From contig JASANE010027959.1 in the NCBI GenBank assembly GCA_030248225.1, forward strand, positions 1 to 64,000: a stretch of DNA of 64,000 nucleotides. Reading direction: 5' to 3'. The notes below the pieces were generated by a model. That model saw nothing but the letters and a program-made list of their open reading frames with translations. It had not been told where the DNA came from and ran no database searches. Made by a program: the position numbers and the translations under genes. Positions 53,935 to 64,000 of this stretch are shown piece after piece (the stretch's first letter is position 1; each line of letters begins with the position of its first letter). Source of the DNA: Trileptium ribeirensis (Eukaryota; Nematoda; Enoplea; Enoplida; Thoracostomopsidae).

Positions 53935-56900
53935 AGCAAGGTTTCATCTTAACTTTCGAATTTTTTCTCTGGTTGGTTTTATTTCATAGTAAAATTATAA
54001 ATGCCGGTGCCTCTTTTTTGTTTTTCGATTACGGCTCCGGTTCTAGAGTCATAGGGTTTGAGGTATGGTGCCTCAATGGTTCCTCGACCCAGAATTTGAA
54101 AATTTGTTCTGACGTCTTGGGCGGCTGATAAGTTTTACCTGGGGCTTTCGGGCATGGGAAATTCATTTCCGGTGCTGGATTTGCTTTGCGACCCATGGTT
54201 CCCCGGGTACGGCGTATGACGTCCCATGGTTCGGAGTCAGAGGTCAAAATGAGGGTTTTAGTACCCTTCACGGAAGCAAGGTTTCATCTTAACTTTCGAA
54301 TTTTTTCTCTGGTTGGTTTTATTTCATAGTAAAATTATAAATGCCGGTGCCTCTTTTTTGTTTTTCGATTACGGCTCCAGTTCTAGAGTTATAGGGTTTG
54401 AGGTATGGTGCCTCAATGGTTCCTCGACCCAGAATTTGAAAATTTGTTCTGACGTCTTGGGCGGCTGATAAGTTTTACCTGGGGGCTTTCGGGCATGGGA
54501 AACTCATTGCCGGTGCTGGATTTGCTTTGCGACCCATGGTTCCCCGGGTACGGGGTATGACGTCCCATGGTTCGGAGTCAGAGGTCAAAATGAGGGTTTT
54601 AGTACCCTTCACGGAAGCAATGTTTCATCTTAACTTTCGAATTTTTTCTCTGGTTGGTTTTATTTCATAGTAAAATTATAAATATCGATGCCTCTTTTTG
54701 TTTTTCGATTACGGCTCCGGTTCTAGAGTTATAGGGTTTGAGGTATGGTGCCTCAATGGTTCCTCGACCCAAAATTCGATAATTTGTTGTGACGTCCTGG
54801 GCGGCTGAAAAGTTTCACTTGGGGGTTTTCGGGCGGCATGGTAAACTCATTGCCGGTGTTGGTTTTGCCCGGTGACCCAAGGTTGCATGGGTACGGGGTA
54901 TGACGCCCCGTGGTTTGGGGTCAGAGGTCAAAATAAGGGTTTTACCCCATTTTAGTACCCTTCACGGAAGCAAGGATATTTTTGTCTTAACTTCCGAATT
55001 CTTTTCTCTGCTTGGTTTTATTTCATAGTAAAATGATAAATGCCGATGCCTCTGTTTTTGTTTTACGATTACGGCTCCGGTTCTGGAGTTTTGGGGTTTG
55101 CTGTATGGTGACCCAATATTTCCTCGACTCAAAATTCGAAAATTTGTTCTGACGTCCTGAACGGCTAAAAAGTTTCACCTGGGGGATTTCGGGCATGGAA
55201 AGCTCATTGCCGGTGCTGGTTATGCTCTGTGACCCATCGTTCCATAGGTACGGGGGTATGACGCCCCATGGTTCGGGGTCAGATGTCAAAATGCGGGTTT
55301 TTAGTACCCTTCGCGGAAGCAATGTTATTTTTATCTTAACTTTCTATTTTTTCTCTGGTTGGTTTTATTTCATAGTAAAATGATATATGCCGATACCTCT
55401 TTTTTGTTTTTCGATTACGGCTCCGGTTCTAGAGTTATAGGGTTTGAGGTATGGTGCCTCAATGGTTCCTCGACCCAAAATTCGAAAATTTGTTGCGACG
55501 TCCTGGGAGGCTGAAAAGTTTCACTTGGGGGTTTTCGGGCGGCATGGTAAACTCATTGCCGGTGTTGGTTTTGCCCGGTGACCCAAGGTTGCATGGGTAA
55601 GGGGTATGACGCCCCATGGTTTGGGGTCAGAGGTCAAAATAAGGGTTTTTACCCCATTTTAGTACCCTTCACGGAAGCAAGGATATTTTTGTCTTAACTT
55701 CCGAATTCTTTTCTCTGCTTGGTTTTATTTCATAGTAAAATGATAAATGCCGATGCCTCTGTTTTTGTTTTACGATTACGGCTCCGGTTCTGGAGTTTTG
55801 GGGTTTGCTGTATGGTGACCCAATATTTCCTCGACTCAAAATTCGAAAATTTGTTCTGACGTCCTGAACGGCTAAAAAGTTTCACCTGGGGGATTTCGGG
55901 CATGGAAAGCTCATTGCCGGTGCTGGTTATGCTCTGTGACCCATCGTTCCATAGGTACGGGGGTATGACGCCCCATGGTTCGGGGTCAGATGTCAAAATG
56001 CGGGTTTTTAGTACCCTTCGCGGAAGCAATGTTATTTTTATCTTAACTTTCTATTTTTTCTCTGGTTGGTTTTATTTCATAGTAAAATGATATATGCCGA
56101 TACCTCTTTTTTGTTTTTCGATTACGGCTCCGGTTCTAGAGTTATAGGGTTTGAGGTATGGTGCCTCAATGGTTCCTCGACCCAAAATTCGAAAATTTGT
56201 TGCGACGTCCTGGGAGGCTGAAAAGTTTCACTTGGGGGTTTTCGGGCGGCATGGTAAACTCATTGCCGGTGTTGGTTTTGCTCGGTGACCCAAGGTTGCA
56301 TGGGTAAGGGGTATGACGCCCCATGGTTTGGGGTCAGAGGTCAAAATAAGGGTTTTTACCCCGTTTTAGTACCCTTCACGGAAGCAAGGATATTTTTATA
56401 TTAACTTCCGAATTCTTTTATCTGCTTGGTTTTATTTCATAGTAAAATGATAAATGCCGATGCCTCTGTTTTTGTTTTACGATTACGGCTCCGGTTCTGG
56501 AGTTTTGGGGTTTGCTGTATGGTGACCCAATATTTCCTCGACCCAAAATTCGGAAATTTGTTCTGACGTCCTGAACGGCTAAAAAGTTTCACCTGGGGGA
56601 TTTCGGGCATGGAAAGCTCATTGCCGGTGCTGGTTTTGCTCTGTGACCCATGGTTCCATGGGTACGGGGGTATGACGCCCCATGGTTCGGGGTCAGAGGT
56701 CAAAATGCGGGTTTTTAGTACCCTTCACGGAAGCAATGTTATTTTTATCTTAACTTTCTATTTTTCTCTGGTTGGTTTTATTTCATAGTAAAATGATATA
56801 TGCCGATGCCTCTTTTTTGTTTTTCGATTACGGCTCCGGTTCTAGAGTTATGGGGTTTGAGGTATGGTGCCCCAATGGTTCTTCGATCCAAAATTTGAAA

Positions 56901-57106
56901 ATTGGTTCTGACGTCCCGGGCGGCTTAAAAGTGTCACTAGAGGGATTTCGGGCATGGGAAACTCATTGCCGATGTTGGTTTTGCTCTGTGGCCCATGGGT
57001 ACGGTGGTATGACGTCCCATGGTTGGGGGTCAGAGGTCAAAATGAGGGTTTTAGTACCCTTCACGGAAGCAAGGTTATTTTTATCTTAATTTTCGAATTT
57101 TTTCTA
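53935..57106 (+). repeat. S1 satellite array with 707 bp higher-order unit
   Basis: Nine to ten direct monomers of 340-360 bp; ATTTCATAG recurs at 53981, 54321, 54662, 55020, 55367, 55727, 56074, 56434 and 56780. From 55020 onward, spacings alternate 347/360, so a 707-bp dimer repeats: 55023-55322 and 55730-56029 are identical and 56437-56703 nearly so. Monomer landmarks are CGATTACGGCTCCGGTTC, GGTTCCTCGACCCAAAATTC, GACGTCCTG and CCATGGTTCGGGGTCAGA. Same family as 8.1, 11.5 and 24.1 kb. Confidence 0.92.
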
Positions 57107-57114
57107 TGGGTATC

Positions 57115-57690
57115 AACATAGGGCAAAGCGAGCAGGGCTCAACTAGAACGGCAAAGCGGGTGGGGTCAACTAGTAGAGCCAAGAGGGCACGGCTCAACTA
57201 GGTGGGCAAATCGGACAGGGCTATACTAGTAGAGCAAAAGAGGCAGAGCTCAACTAGTAGGGCAAAGCGTGCACGGCTCAACTATTAGGGCAAAGCGAGC
57301 AGGGCTCAACTAGAATTGCAAAGCGGGTGGGGCTCAACTAGTAGTGCAAAGCGGGGAGGGGCAACAAGTAGGGCAAATCGGGCAAGACTCAACTAGTAGT
57401 GGAAAGCGGACAGGGCCTATCTAGTAGGGCAAAGCGGGCAGGGCTCAGCTTGTAGTGCAAAGCGGGCAGGGCTCAAATAGTAGAGCAAAGCGGGCAAGGT
57501 TCAACTAGTATGGTAAAACGGGTAAGGCTCAAATAGTAGAGCGAAGCGGGCAAGGCTCAACTAATATGGCAAAACGGGCAGGGCTCATCTAGTAGGGCAA
57601 AGCTGGCAGGGCTCAACTAGTAGGGCAAAGCTGGCAGGGCTCAACTAGTATGGCAAAACGGACAGGGCTCAACTAGTAGTGCAAAGGAGA
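57115..57690 (+). repeat. ~30 bp G-rich minisatellite
   Basis: About nineteen units of GGGCAAAGCGGGCAGGGCTC followed by AACTAGTA, with single-base variants. Each contains ACTAGT. Abuts the S1 array directly. Confidence 0.88.
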
Positions 57691-58245
57691 GTCGTGCAAT
57701 GCTTGGGCACCGCGAGCAGGGCAAAGCTAAAAGGGCGTCGAAAACAAGGCACGTCTGGCACAACTAGGAAGATAATTTAACCAGACAAAGCCAGCAGGGT
57801 AAAAGACGAGCGAGCTATGCTTCGGCACCGCAACCAGGGCAAAGCTAAAAAGGCGTCGAAAGCAAGGCACGTCTGGCCGAGCTAGGAAGATAATTTAACC
57901 AGGACAAAGCCAGCAGGGCAATATGCCACTCGAGCAATGCTTGTGCACCGCAAGCAGGGTAAAGCTAAAAGGGCACCGAAAGCAAGACACGTCTGGCACA
58001 ACTAGGAAGATAATTTAGCGATGACAAAGCCAGCAGGGCAAAAGGCGAGTCGAGCAATGCTTGGGCACCGCAAGCAGGGCAAAGCTAAAAGGGCGTCGAA
58101 AGCAAGACACGTCTGGCCCAGCTGGGAAGATAATTTAACCAGGACAAAGCCAGCAGGGCAAAAGGCGAGTCCAGCAATGCTCGGGCAACGCAACCAGGGC
58201 AATCCTATCAGGGTGTAGAAAGCAAGGCGCAACAAGCAGGGTAAT
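57691..58245 (+). repeat. ~120 bp tandem repeat, five units
   Basis: ATGCTTGGGCACCGC-type phrases recur at about 57697, 57815, 57935, 58056 and 58176. Units include AGGGCAAAGCTAAAAGGGCG, GCACGTCTGGC and GGAAGATAATTTAACCAG. The GGGCAAAG core is shared with the preceding 30-bp repeat, suggesting one arose from the other. A minus-strand frame at 58002-58253 is a repeat artefact. Confidence 0.88.
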
Positions 58246-58479
58246 CTCGGCACAACGCGTGCAAGGAAATGTGAGCTGTGCAGGGAATCAAGAATACCAT
58301 CTGATTTAGAAGCAGTTGGCTTTTTATGTCCTCGTATTTAGATTCTAGATTTAGTGCTAGCAATAGCAGCATTCCACATGCGATTGAAGCTGTGAACGTA
58401 TTTTAAAGTTGTTGAATCTTCAGCACAATTCCCAACGAAACCCAACCAATCAAACATTTAGAAACAATATCGTTGTAAA

Positions 58480-59757
58480 ATCTGATTTTTTAACCATTTC
58501 ACTACGAGATTCACGTTTAACAGCAACCACAGATTTGAAATGAGTGCAATGATTTCTCCAAGCCATAATCGTTCGATCGTAAAGTGTCCTGCTCCGGTTG
58601 TTTCGCCCCAGTATATATCGACCTAAATGTTGGTAATTGGTAAAATACCTTTCTTTACACTCCGAGATTCATGTTTAACAACAACCACAGATTTGAAATG
58701 AGTGCAATGATTTCACCAAGCCATAATCGTTCGATCGTAAAGTGTCCTGCTCTGGTTGTTTTGCCCCAGTATATATCGACCTAAATGTTGGTAATAGGTA
58801 AAATATCTTTCTTTACACTCCGAGATTCATGTTTAACAACAACCACAGATTTGAAATGAGTGCAATGATTTCACCAAGCCATAATCGTTCGATCGTAAAG
58901 TGTCCTGCTCCGGTTGTTTTGCCCCAGTATATATCGACCTAAATGTTGGTAATTGGTAAAATATCTTTCTTTACACTCCGAGATTCACGTTTAACAACAA
59001 CCACAGATTTGAAATGAGTGCAATGATTTCACCAAGCCATAATCGTTCGATCGTAAAGTGTCCTGCTCCGGTTGTTTGCCCCAGTATATATCGACCAAAA
59101 TGTTGGTAATTGGTAAAATATCTTTCTTTACACTCCGAGATTCACGTTTAACAACAACCACAGATTTGAAATGAGTGCAATGATTTCACCAAGCCATAAT
59201 CGTTCGATCGTAAAGTTCCTGCTCCGGTTGTTTCGCCCCAGTATATATCGACCAAAATGTTGGTAATTGGTAAAATATCTTTCTTTACACTCCGAGATTC
59301 ACGTTTAACAACAACCACAGATTTGAAATGAGTGCAATGATTTCACCAAGCCATAATCGTTCGATCGTAAAGTGTCCTGCTCCGGTTGTTTTGCCCCAGT
59401 ATATATCGACCTAAATGTTGGTAATAGGTAAAATATCTTTCTTTACACTCCGAGATTCACGTTTAACAACAACCACAGATTTGATGTGAGTGCAATGATT
59501 TCACCAAGCCATAATCGTTCGATCGTAAAGTGTCCTGCTCCGGTTGTTTTGCCCCAGTATGTATCGACCTAATTGTTGGTAATTGGTAAAATATCTTTCT
59601 TTACACTCCGAGATTCACGTTTAACAACAACCACAGATTTGAAATGAGTGCAATGATTTCACCAAGCCATAATCGTTCTATCGTAAAGTGTCCTGCTCCG
59701 GTTGTTTTGCCCCAGTATCCATCGACCTAAATGTTGGTAATTGGTAAAATATCTTTA
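58480..59757 (+). repeat. 158 bp satellite array, eight monomers
   Basis: AGATTTG recurs at 58531, 58689, 58847, 59005, 59162, 59319, 59477 and 59635, i.e. every 157-158 bases. Monomers are highly similar (TTTCACCAAGCCATAATCGT; TCGATCGTAAAGTGTCCTGC; CCCCAGTATATATCGACC). The first is the most diverged, the usual edge effect. Nucleosome-scale period; no coding potential. Confidence 0.93.
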
Positions 59758-60977
59758 AACCCGTACAATTTTAAAATTTTTGATTAGGGAAAGCCATGTT
59801 GTCAGGCCAAGAACTTACTTTTACTCGTCATGCTTTCGCGGTAGGTCTCTTCTCAGAGCATATTTAAATCAACAGTGATAACTATCAAAACTTGGTTGAT
59901 CAGGCCAACCTGTACAAAATAACAATTTGATTTATTCAAACTTTGTAGCTTCTGTCTTTGTCATATCCAGTTGGATCGTAAATTTTGTTTTCAGACTTTT
60001 GACAGCTGTCGGAGTTACAAAATTTTGTTTAAATATTTCTCTTTAAATCATGTCGCGTTTGCTATTAAATATTGGCTGCCTGACTGCTGTATTAATCATC
60101 AATAATTGAGTTATTACTAACCTATTTTGCCTGAAAGTGATCCAGCATTTGAGTCCGTTATCAGAATTTTTGCCTTAACAAGTACGCCACAGCATATTAC
60201 AGATGAGCGTTGTTCCATAAAGCCTTGCAAAAGGTTATAAAAGGCAGGCAGATCGAAAAACAACACGGAACCGTTGAAATTCACAATTTTTGTATGTTTT
60301 GCTTGAGATCCGATTTCTCGACTGCAACCAGTCGGAACTCCTTGGGTCTAAAATACTGTCTCGAGACTGATCGAGAGGCGACTTCACTAGCATCGTCCAG
60401 TGGGATAACGACCATCCCGATGACCTATAGATGATTGATGTTATAATTTCTTTACCATTAAATTCCATAAATTCAATTTTATCATGGTTCTAACGTCGAA
60501 CAGTGGTAAATTTAATTATTCAGTCTTCGACGACCTCAATCACTGTGGCTCGTTTTGGGTTTGCTTCGAATGTAGTTCAATGAAACCGAGCCGTTGTCGC
60601 GCTCCACATTCATCTGGTTTAGAGGATTCCAGCGTATCTGATTTGAGAAACATTCCGCTGTAGGATCGTACAAAGAATGCAAAGCTTATAATGTACTGTC
60701 TAACGAAAGGCTAAAACAATGGCACCGCCGAACGACTGTGACAAAAATAACGATACAAAGAAGCAACTTCTTAAAATCAAACAATTTTTGGACACTGAAT
60801 TTGTTTTGATATGCCGCTCTGAAGCGTAGCGTACCTAATATTATGCCACATGTCAGATGGAGCTAGCTGGCCATGCTTTAGAGCCAAACCAAAGTCCTCT
60901 AGAGCGTCAAAAAGTTTGGACTCACAATATTGCTCATGAATTTAACAGGAGGTTGACTGAAACCTGATCAAATTCGC
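59758..60977. other. Region between satellite and MITEs, little recognised
   Basis: No firm gene. An open stretch at about 60523-60658 reads FDDLNHCGSFWVCFECSSMK and GLEDSSVSDLRNIP after a TTATTCAG acceptor. It may be an upstream exon of the RhoGAP-like gene, but its end phase does not fit the next recognised exon. Confidence 0.35.
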
Positions 60978-61180
60978 GGCCAATGTAACGTTTAGGGGCA
61001 AAGTGGAATGCATGCCATGCCGTTCTCGATGTACTAAGCCTTAGTGTTAGCCCAAGCTAAGGTCCCTATATGAGCCATGTACTAAACCTAAGTCGAGGGG
61101 CTCCTGCCCCAGAGCCTCCAACTCTAAGCTGTTCTTTTTTCTAACGTTATAACGTCCGACCCCTAAATGTGACATTGGCC
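60978..61180. mobile_element. 203 bp MITE
   Basis: Begins GGCCAATGTAACGTTTAGGG and ends CCCCTAAATGTGACATTGGCC-type sequence, giving imperfect inverted ends. Not coding. Flanks do not show an obvious target duplication. Confidence 0.65.
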
Positions 61181-61334
61181 TGTCATGTTATTGTGCCTTC
61201 TTCGGTCGAATGGTCCTGCTCTTGCAAAGCTTCTATTCTTTTTGTTTGGCAACCCGGTGTGAAGCCGCACAATTACAGCTTTTGAATGAGGTCCGAAGTA
61301 TATAAACATGGTATAGACACTTTATAGCGCATTT

Positions 61335-61427
61335 GGTCAATGTCTCATTTAGGGGTCGGACGTTATAACTTTAGAAAAAACAACAGCTTAAAGCATTTCA
61401 CTTCCGCCCCTAAAGGTTACATTGGCC
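61335..61427. mobile_element. Shortened, inverted MITE copy of the same family
   Basis: Begins GGTCAATGTCTCATTTAGGG and ends TAAAGGTTACATTGGCC. The interior (CGGACGTTATAAC, AAAACAACAGCTTA) is the reverse complement of 61128-61160 in the larger copy. About 110 bases of interior are missing. Confidence 0.65.
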
Positions 61428-61461
61428 ACATGACAGCGTCTCTAATTGTTTTTATTTCTAG

Positions 61462-61608
61462 ACGAAATCCCGAACAAGAATAAACGCTACAAATACGTCA
61501 AGAAGAAGTCGCACACTGTCAACATAGTCGGAAACAGCAGCGAGCAGAACCAGTTGTACGATGGACCGCCAACGGTGTCGAGCAATTTTAGTTTGAATCC
61601 GAAAAAGT
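61462..61608 (+). CDS. RhoGAP-like gene, internal exon
   Basis: 147 nt between TTATTTCTAG and GTGAGT. Enters with two bases and leaves with one. Encodes a basic stretch (NKNKRYKYVKKKSHTVNIVG) and a Ser/Asn-rich part (NSSEQNQLYDGPPTVSSNFS). GC content and codon use stand out against the AT-rich flanks. No domain of its own; assigned by in-phase splicing to the next exon. Upstream exons not identified. Confidence 0.65.
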
Positions 61609-62226
61609 GTGAGTTTGCTATGTTTTTTTGTTGACTTAAAAAATTTTTGAAATTTAAAACATTTGTATTTCAAATTCTAAAACTTTTAAATTTTTTAAAA
61701 GTCTTATTTCGGTTCGGCCAAAGCTCTGAATCGCTTTTTTATAAGAAATTATTAGACTCATTTTCACTTATTGATTGATTACAAATGATAGAAATATTAG
61801 CTTGAACATGTTGATTTCAAAACGAGAATTTTACTGGAATTAAATTACCGGATCTCGGGGGGAATTCCAATCTCTACTACATCTCCCATCTTAAGATATG
61901 CCATAAAACAGACATGCCCATAGCAGGGTAGAAGGGTTGCCACCTGACTTGTCTGACACCACTTACGGCACAGGCGCCGAATGCTCTGTATAGCGCCAAC
62001 CAGTTAAACCCTGCCAGGGAGGCAGACCGTGAAGCCCAGCCGAACCCGGGACCACCCGCCGTCCTGACACTTCCCACCTTGGTATAAAAGCGCCATGATA
62101 TAGTGATTCAACATTTTGTAAGATTATCAAAAGTATCTCAGCCTGTTCAAACCCGCAGTTTTTCATTCCTGCTGATCACTTAAATACTTGGCTAAATTAG
62201 GTTTTAGATATTTTCAATGTTTATAG

Positions 62227-62423
62227 ATTCGTCAAGTGCAAGCCATAAACCTCAAATTTTCGGGATTCCGCTGTCTCAATGCGTTATCAATGACCAAAAA
62301 CGCTCAACGTTATTAATATCATCATCAAACGCTTCGATTGCGGGTCCTGGCTCGGTTGGGGCGATGGAAACCAGTAGCTCGGTCAATACAATTACGGCGC
62401 CCATCGGAATCCCCAATAGCTCG
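62227..62423 (+). CDS. RhoGAP-like gene, exon with domain edge
   Basis: 197 nt from after AATGTTTATAG to donor GTAAGA. The two entry bases complete the T left by 61608; ends in phase 0. Encodes SSSASHKPQIFGIPLSQCVI, NDQKRS, then a low-complexity Ser/Thr/Ile stretch. The (I/V)FG(V/I)PLs....nD.k pattern is the N-terminal edge of RhoGAP domains, closest in my memory to the ARHGAP18/28 type (Rho GTPase-activating proteins acting on actin). The catalytic Arg lies in later exons outside the recognised part. Subfamily uncertain. The exon's 3' third and its donor are duplicated 171 bp downstream. Confidence 0.6.
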
Positions 62424-62693
62424 GTAAGATTTTGTTCACTCATCCACGCTCATGCTCGCTTTTGTCGTTTGGAACGAACTCGATTGTACTAGAGAATTTC
62501 AGAGAAATTTATGAGATTTAGGTCGGTTGGGACGATGGAAACCAGTAGCTCGGTCAATACAATTACGGCGCCCATCGGAATCCCCAATAGCTCGGTAAGA
62601 TTTTGTTCACTCATCCACGCTCATGCTCGCTTTTGTCGTTTGGAACGAACTCGATTGTACTAGAGAATTTCAGAGAAATTTATGAGATTTAGG
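62352..62693 (+). repeat. 171 bp tandem duplication across an exon-intron border
   Basis: 62352-62522 is repeated at 62523-62693 with essentially one change (GGGGCG to GGGACG). The unit carries the last 72 bases of the RhoGAP-like exon, its donor GTAAGA and ~100 bases of intron, so a second donor exists at 62595. Confidence 0.88.
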
Positions 62694-64000
62694 TCTAGAA
62701 ATCTAAACAGTCTCAAAAAATTAAATTATTACTGATGCAACACTGGATTGGAAACATTTTTACAAGAAACAATGCGCTGACTTTCAAGAAGAATAAACAG
62801 AGATATTAAATTAATCGTGAATGTTAAATGCTTCAAACCCAGAATATAACCCTGGACACCCGATGGTGATACTGCCTGGTTCAAAGAAGAGTCCCACATA
62901 CCCCCCGTTACCGCATCAACCTAAACCTAACAGACGTGAAATTTAGCCCATGGTCAATAAAAGGCAGATTAAATAATTTCTGGATCATTTCAAGCAATAT
63001 AAGGTTTTGGAAAATCAAATATAGTCGTGGAAATAATATATTTTTCAAATTCACGGCTTGAACTATGCTTTGAATGCCGGTTGCAACAGCAGCCGTAAAA
63101 TTTTACCAAAACAGCAATTTTTCACATAGCAGTCAGTTATATGACATCAGTCGAAAGTTGCTATGCATCGACGACAGTGAACGTATAGTATTCGAGTCAT
63201 AAGCTTCACCAAATGCCGGCTGTCACAAAAACAAATCATTTGTGTTTGACTACAATTGGAAAAGTGATATGAACGGGTAAAAGTGTTCAAAAAGTGGGCA
63301 GATTTGCCTCTGACACAGAAACAAACTGTAGAATCACACAAAATTGTATTAAAAACCACCCAATTTTCGATATACAGTTAAATCAAAAAAGCGTTCATGC
63401 ACAGCTAGGTGTAATAATCAATTTGTGTTACCAAGACGCAGTGGTTTGACAATGAATTCATAGTGAACACATTTATAAAACATTTGTGACACATTTATGC
63501 CCCATCACCAAGACCATACTCGGGATCACCAAGAGTTAATTAGAAAAAATTGCAGAAGTATGACACTTGAACTTACTTATGATCTGTGCCTTGCCCGATG
63601 AACGTTTCTTGGTTTGCCGCATAAGGTTTATGCGTAGGTAAACTTAAGATGACCCCGGTAGCCATCCTATTTTGTAATAGCCGATATCGAATTGCAAATT
63701 GTTGTTACTTAAAAATGCTGAATTTCAATCTGTTTTTCGTTAACCGAAAATTGGCAGTCAAATCCAAATGCCACAAATTTTGCCTTGTGCTCTAACAGAA
63801 TTTTTACGATTTTCGGTTGCAGAAATTCGGCTCCCTGATGCCTATCACGTCTGAATATGGAATACTAAGTTTTGGTGAACAAATTCAGTAACGTTACCAT
63901 CGAATCGATCATATAATTAAACCACTTGACGTACACGAACAAAACACGATTAATTAAAATTCAACAATTGTTCTCAAAAATTTCGGTAATGTTACTCGAA
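62694..64000. other. Presumed RhoGAP-like intron, no exon recognised
   Basis: AT-rich. 63650-63800 is a copy of the dispersed repeat seen at 31.3 kb and, inverted, at 33.7 kb (GCCATCCTATTTTGTAATAG; CGTTAACCGAAAATTG). Nothing else recognised. Confidence 0.4.

Noticed and set aside
58002..58253. 83-codon Leu/Pro-rich frame
   Set aside because: Created by the 120-bp tandem repeat; internal repetition follows the DNA period.
58480..59757. Regular repeats considered as a CRISPR array
   Set aside because: Monomers are contiguous 158-bp satellite units without unique spacers, in an intron-bearing animal genome.
61877..62166. Minus-strand frames in a GC-richer patch, considered as SINE or gene
   Set aside because: A GGTTCGGCT phrase hints at a B box, but no matching A box or second copy was found in the window.

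Overview
This 64 kb window is animal nuclear DNA, about 36-40 percent GC. Genes are split by GT-AG introns, and roughly half of the sequence is transposons and tandem repeats. Bacterial gene organisation is absent. Three host genes can be read, all on the plus strand. SNF8/VPS22 (ESCRT-II) has seven recognised exons between 10110 and 32246. TOMM20 (mitochondrial import receptor) has exons at 37821-37965 and 40201-40247. A RhoGAP-like gene has exons at 61462-61608 and 62227-62423. The BEL/Pao and Ty3/gypsy elements and the long repeat-filled introns suit an invertebrate, probably a protostome; the phylum cannot be resolved from this window.

Layout. 1-7476 is a minus-strand BEL/Pao LTR retrotransposon with one long Gag-Pol frame and a second frame that encodes an SGNH-hydrolase-like protein. 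About 8.1-8.9 kb holds a degraded copy of a ~350 bp satellite-like repeat. 10.1-32.3 kb is SNF8, whose introns contain two related elements carrying internal arrays of that repeat, tRNA-derived SINE-like copies, and a 3.6 kb terminal-inverted-repeat DNA transposon with a degraded PWWP-plus-DDE-transposase gene. 29.2-30.9 kb has further tandem repeats and a reverse-transcriptase relic. 32.3-37.8 kb is intergenic. 37.8-40.3 kb holds the 5' part of TOMM20, with its anchor exon tandemly duplicated. 41606-53436 is an almost intact 11.8 kb Ty3/gypsy element (LTRs ~99 percent identical, TTAG target duplication). 53.9-59.8 kb is four consecutive satellite/minisatellite arrays. 60.9-61.4 kb has two MITEs. 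61.4-62.7 kb is the RhoGAP-like gene, with a recent tandem duplication across one exon end.

The most unusual content is in the mobile elements. Two unrelated LTR retrotransposons (BEL/Pao and Ty3/gypsy) each carry an SGNH-hydrolase-like module outside the standard gag-pol set, one as a separate downstream gene and one fused inside the polyprotein. In the gypsy element an envelope-glycoprotein-like region with signal/anchor segment, RIRR cleavage motif and C-terminal membrane segment lies between Gag and protease instead of after Pol. That element also has an extra basic ORF before the 3' LTR and a row of near-perfect palindromes in U5. The DNA transposon seems to have a chromatin-reader (PWWP) domain spliced in phase onto its transposase.

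Limits: exon calls rest on reading splice sites and remembered family similarity, without alignments. One SNF8 segment (about 25 residues), the 3' exons of TOMM20 and most of the RhoGAP gene were not found. Several repeat boundaries are approximate.
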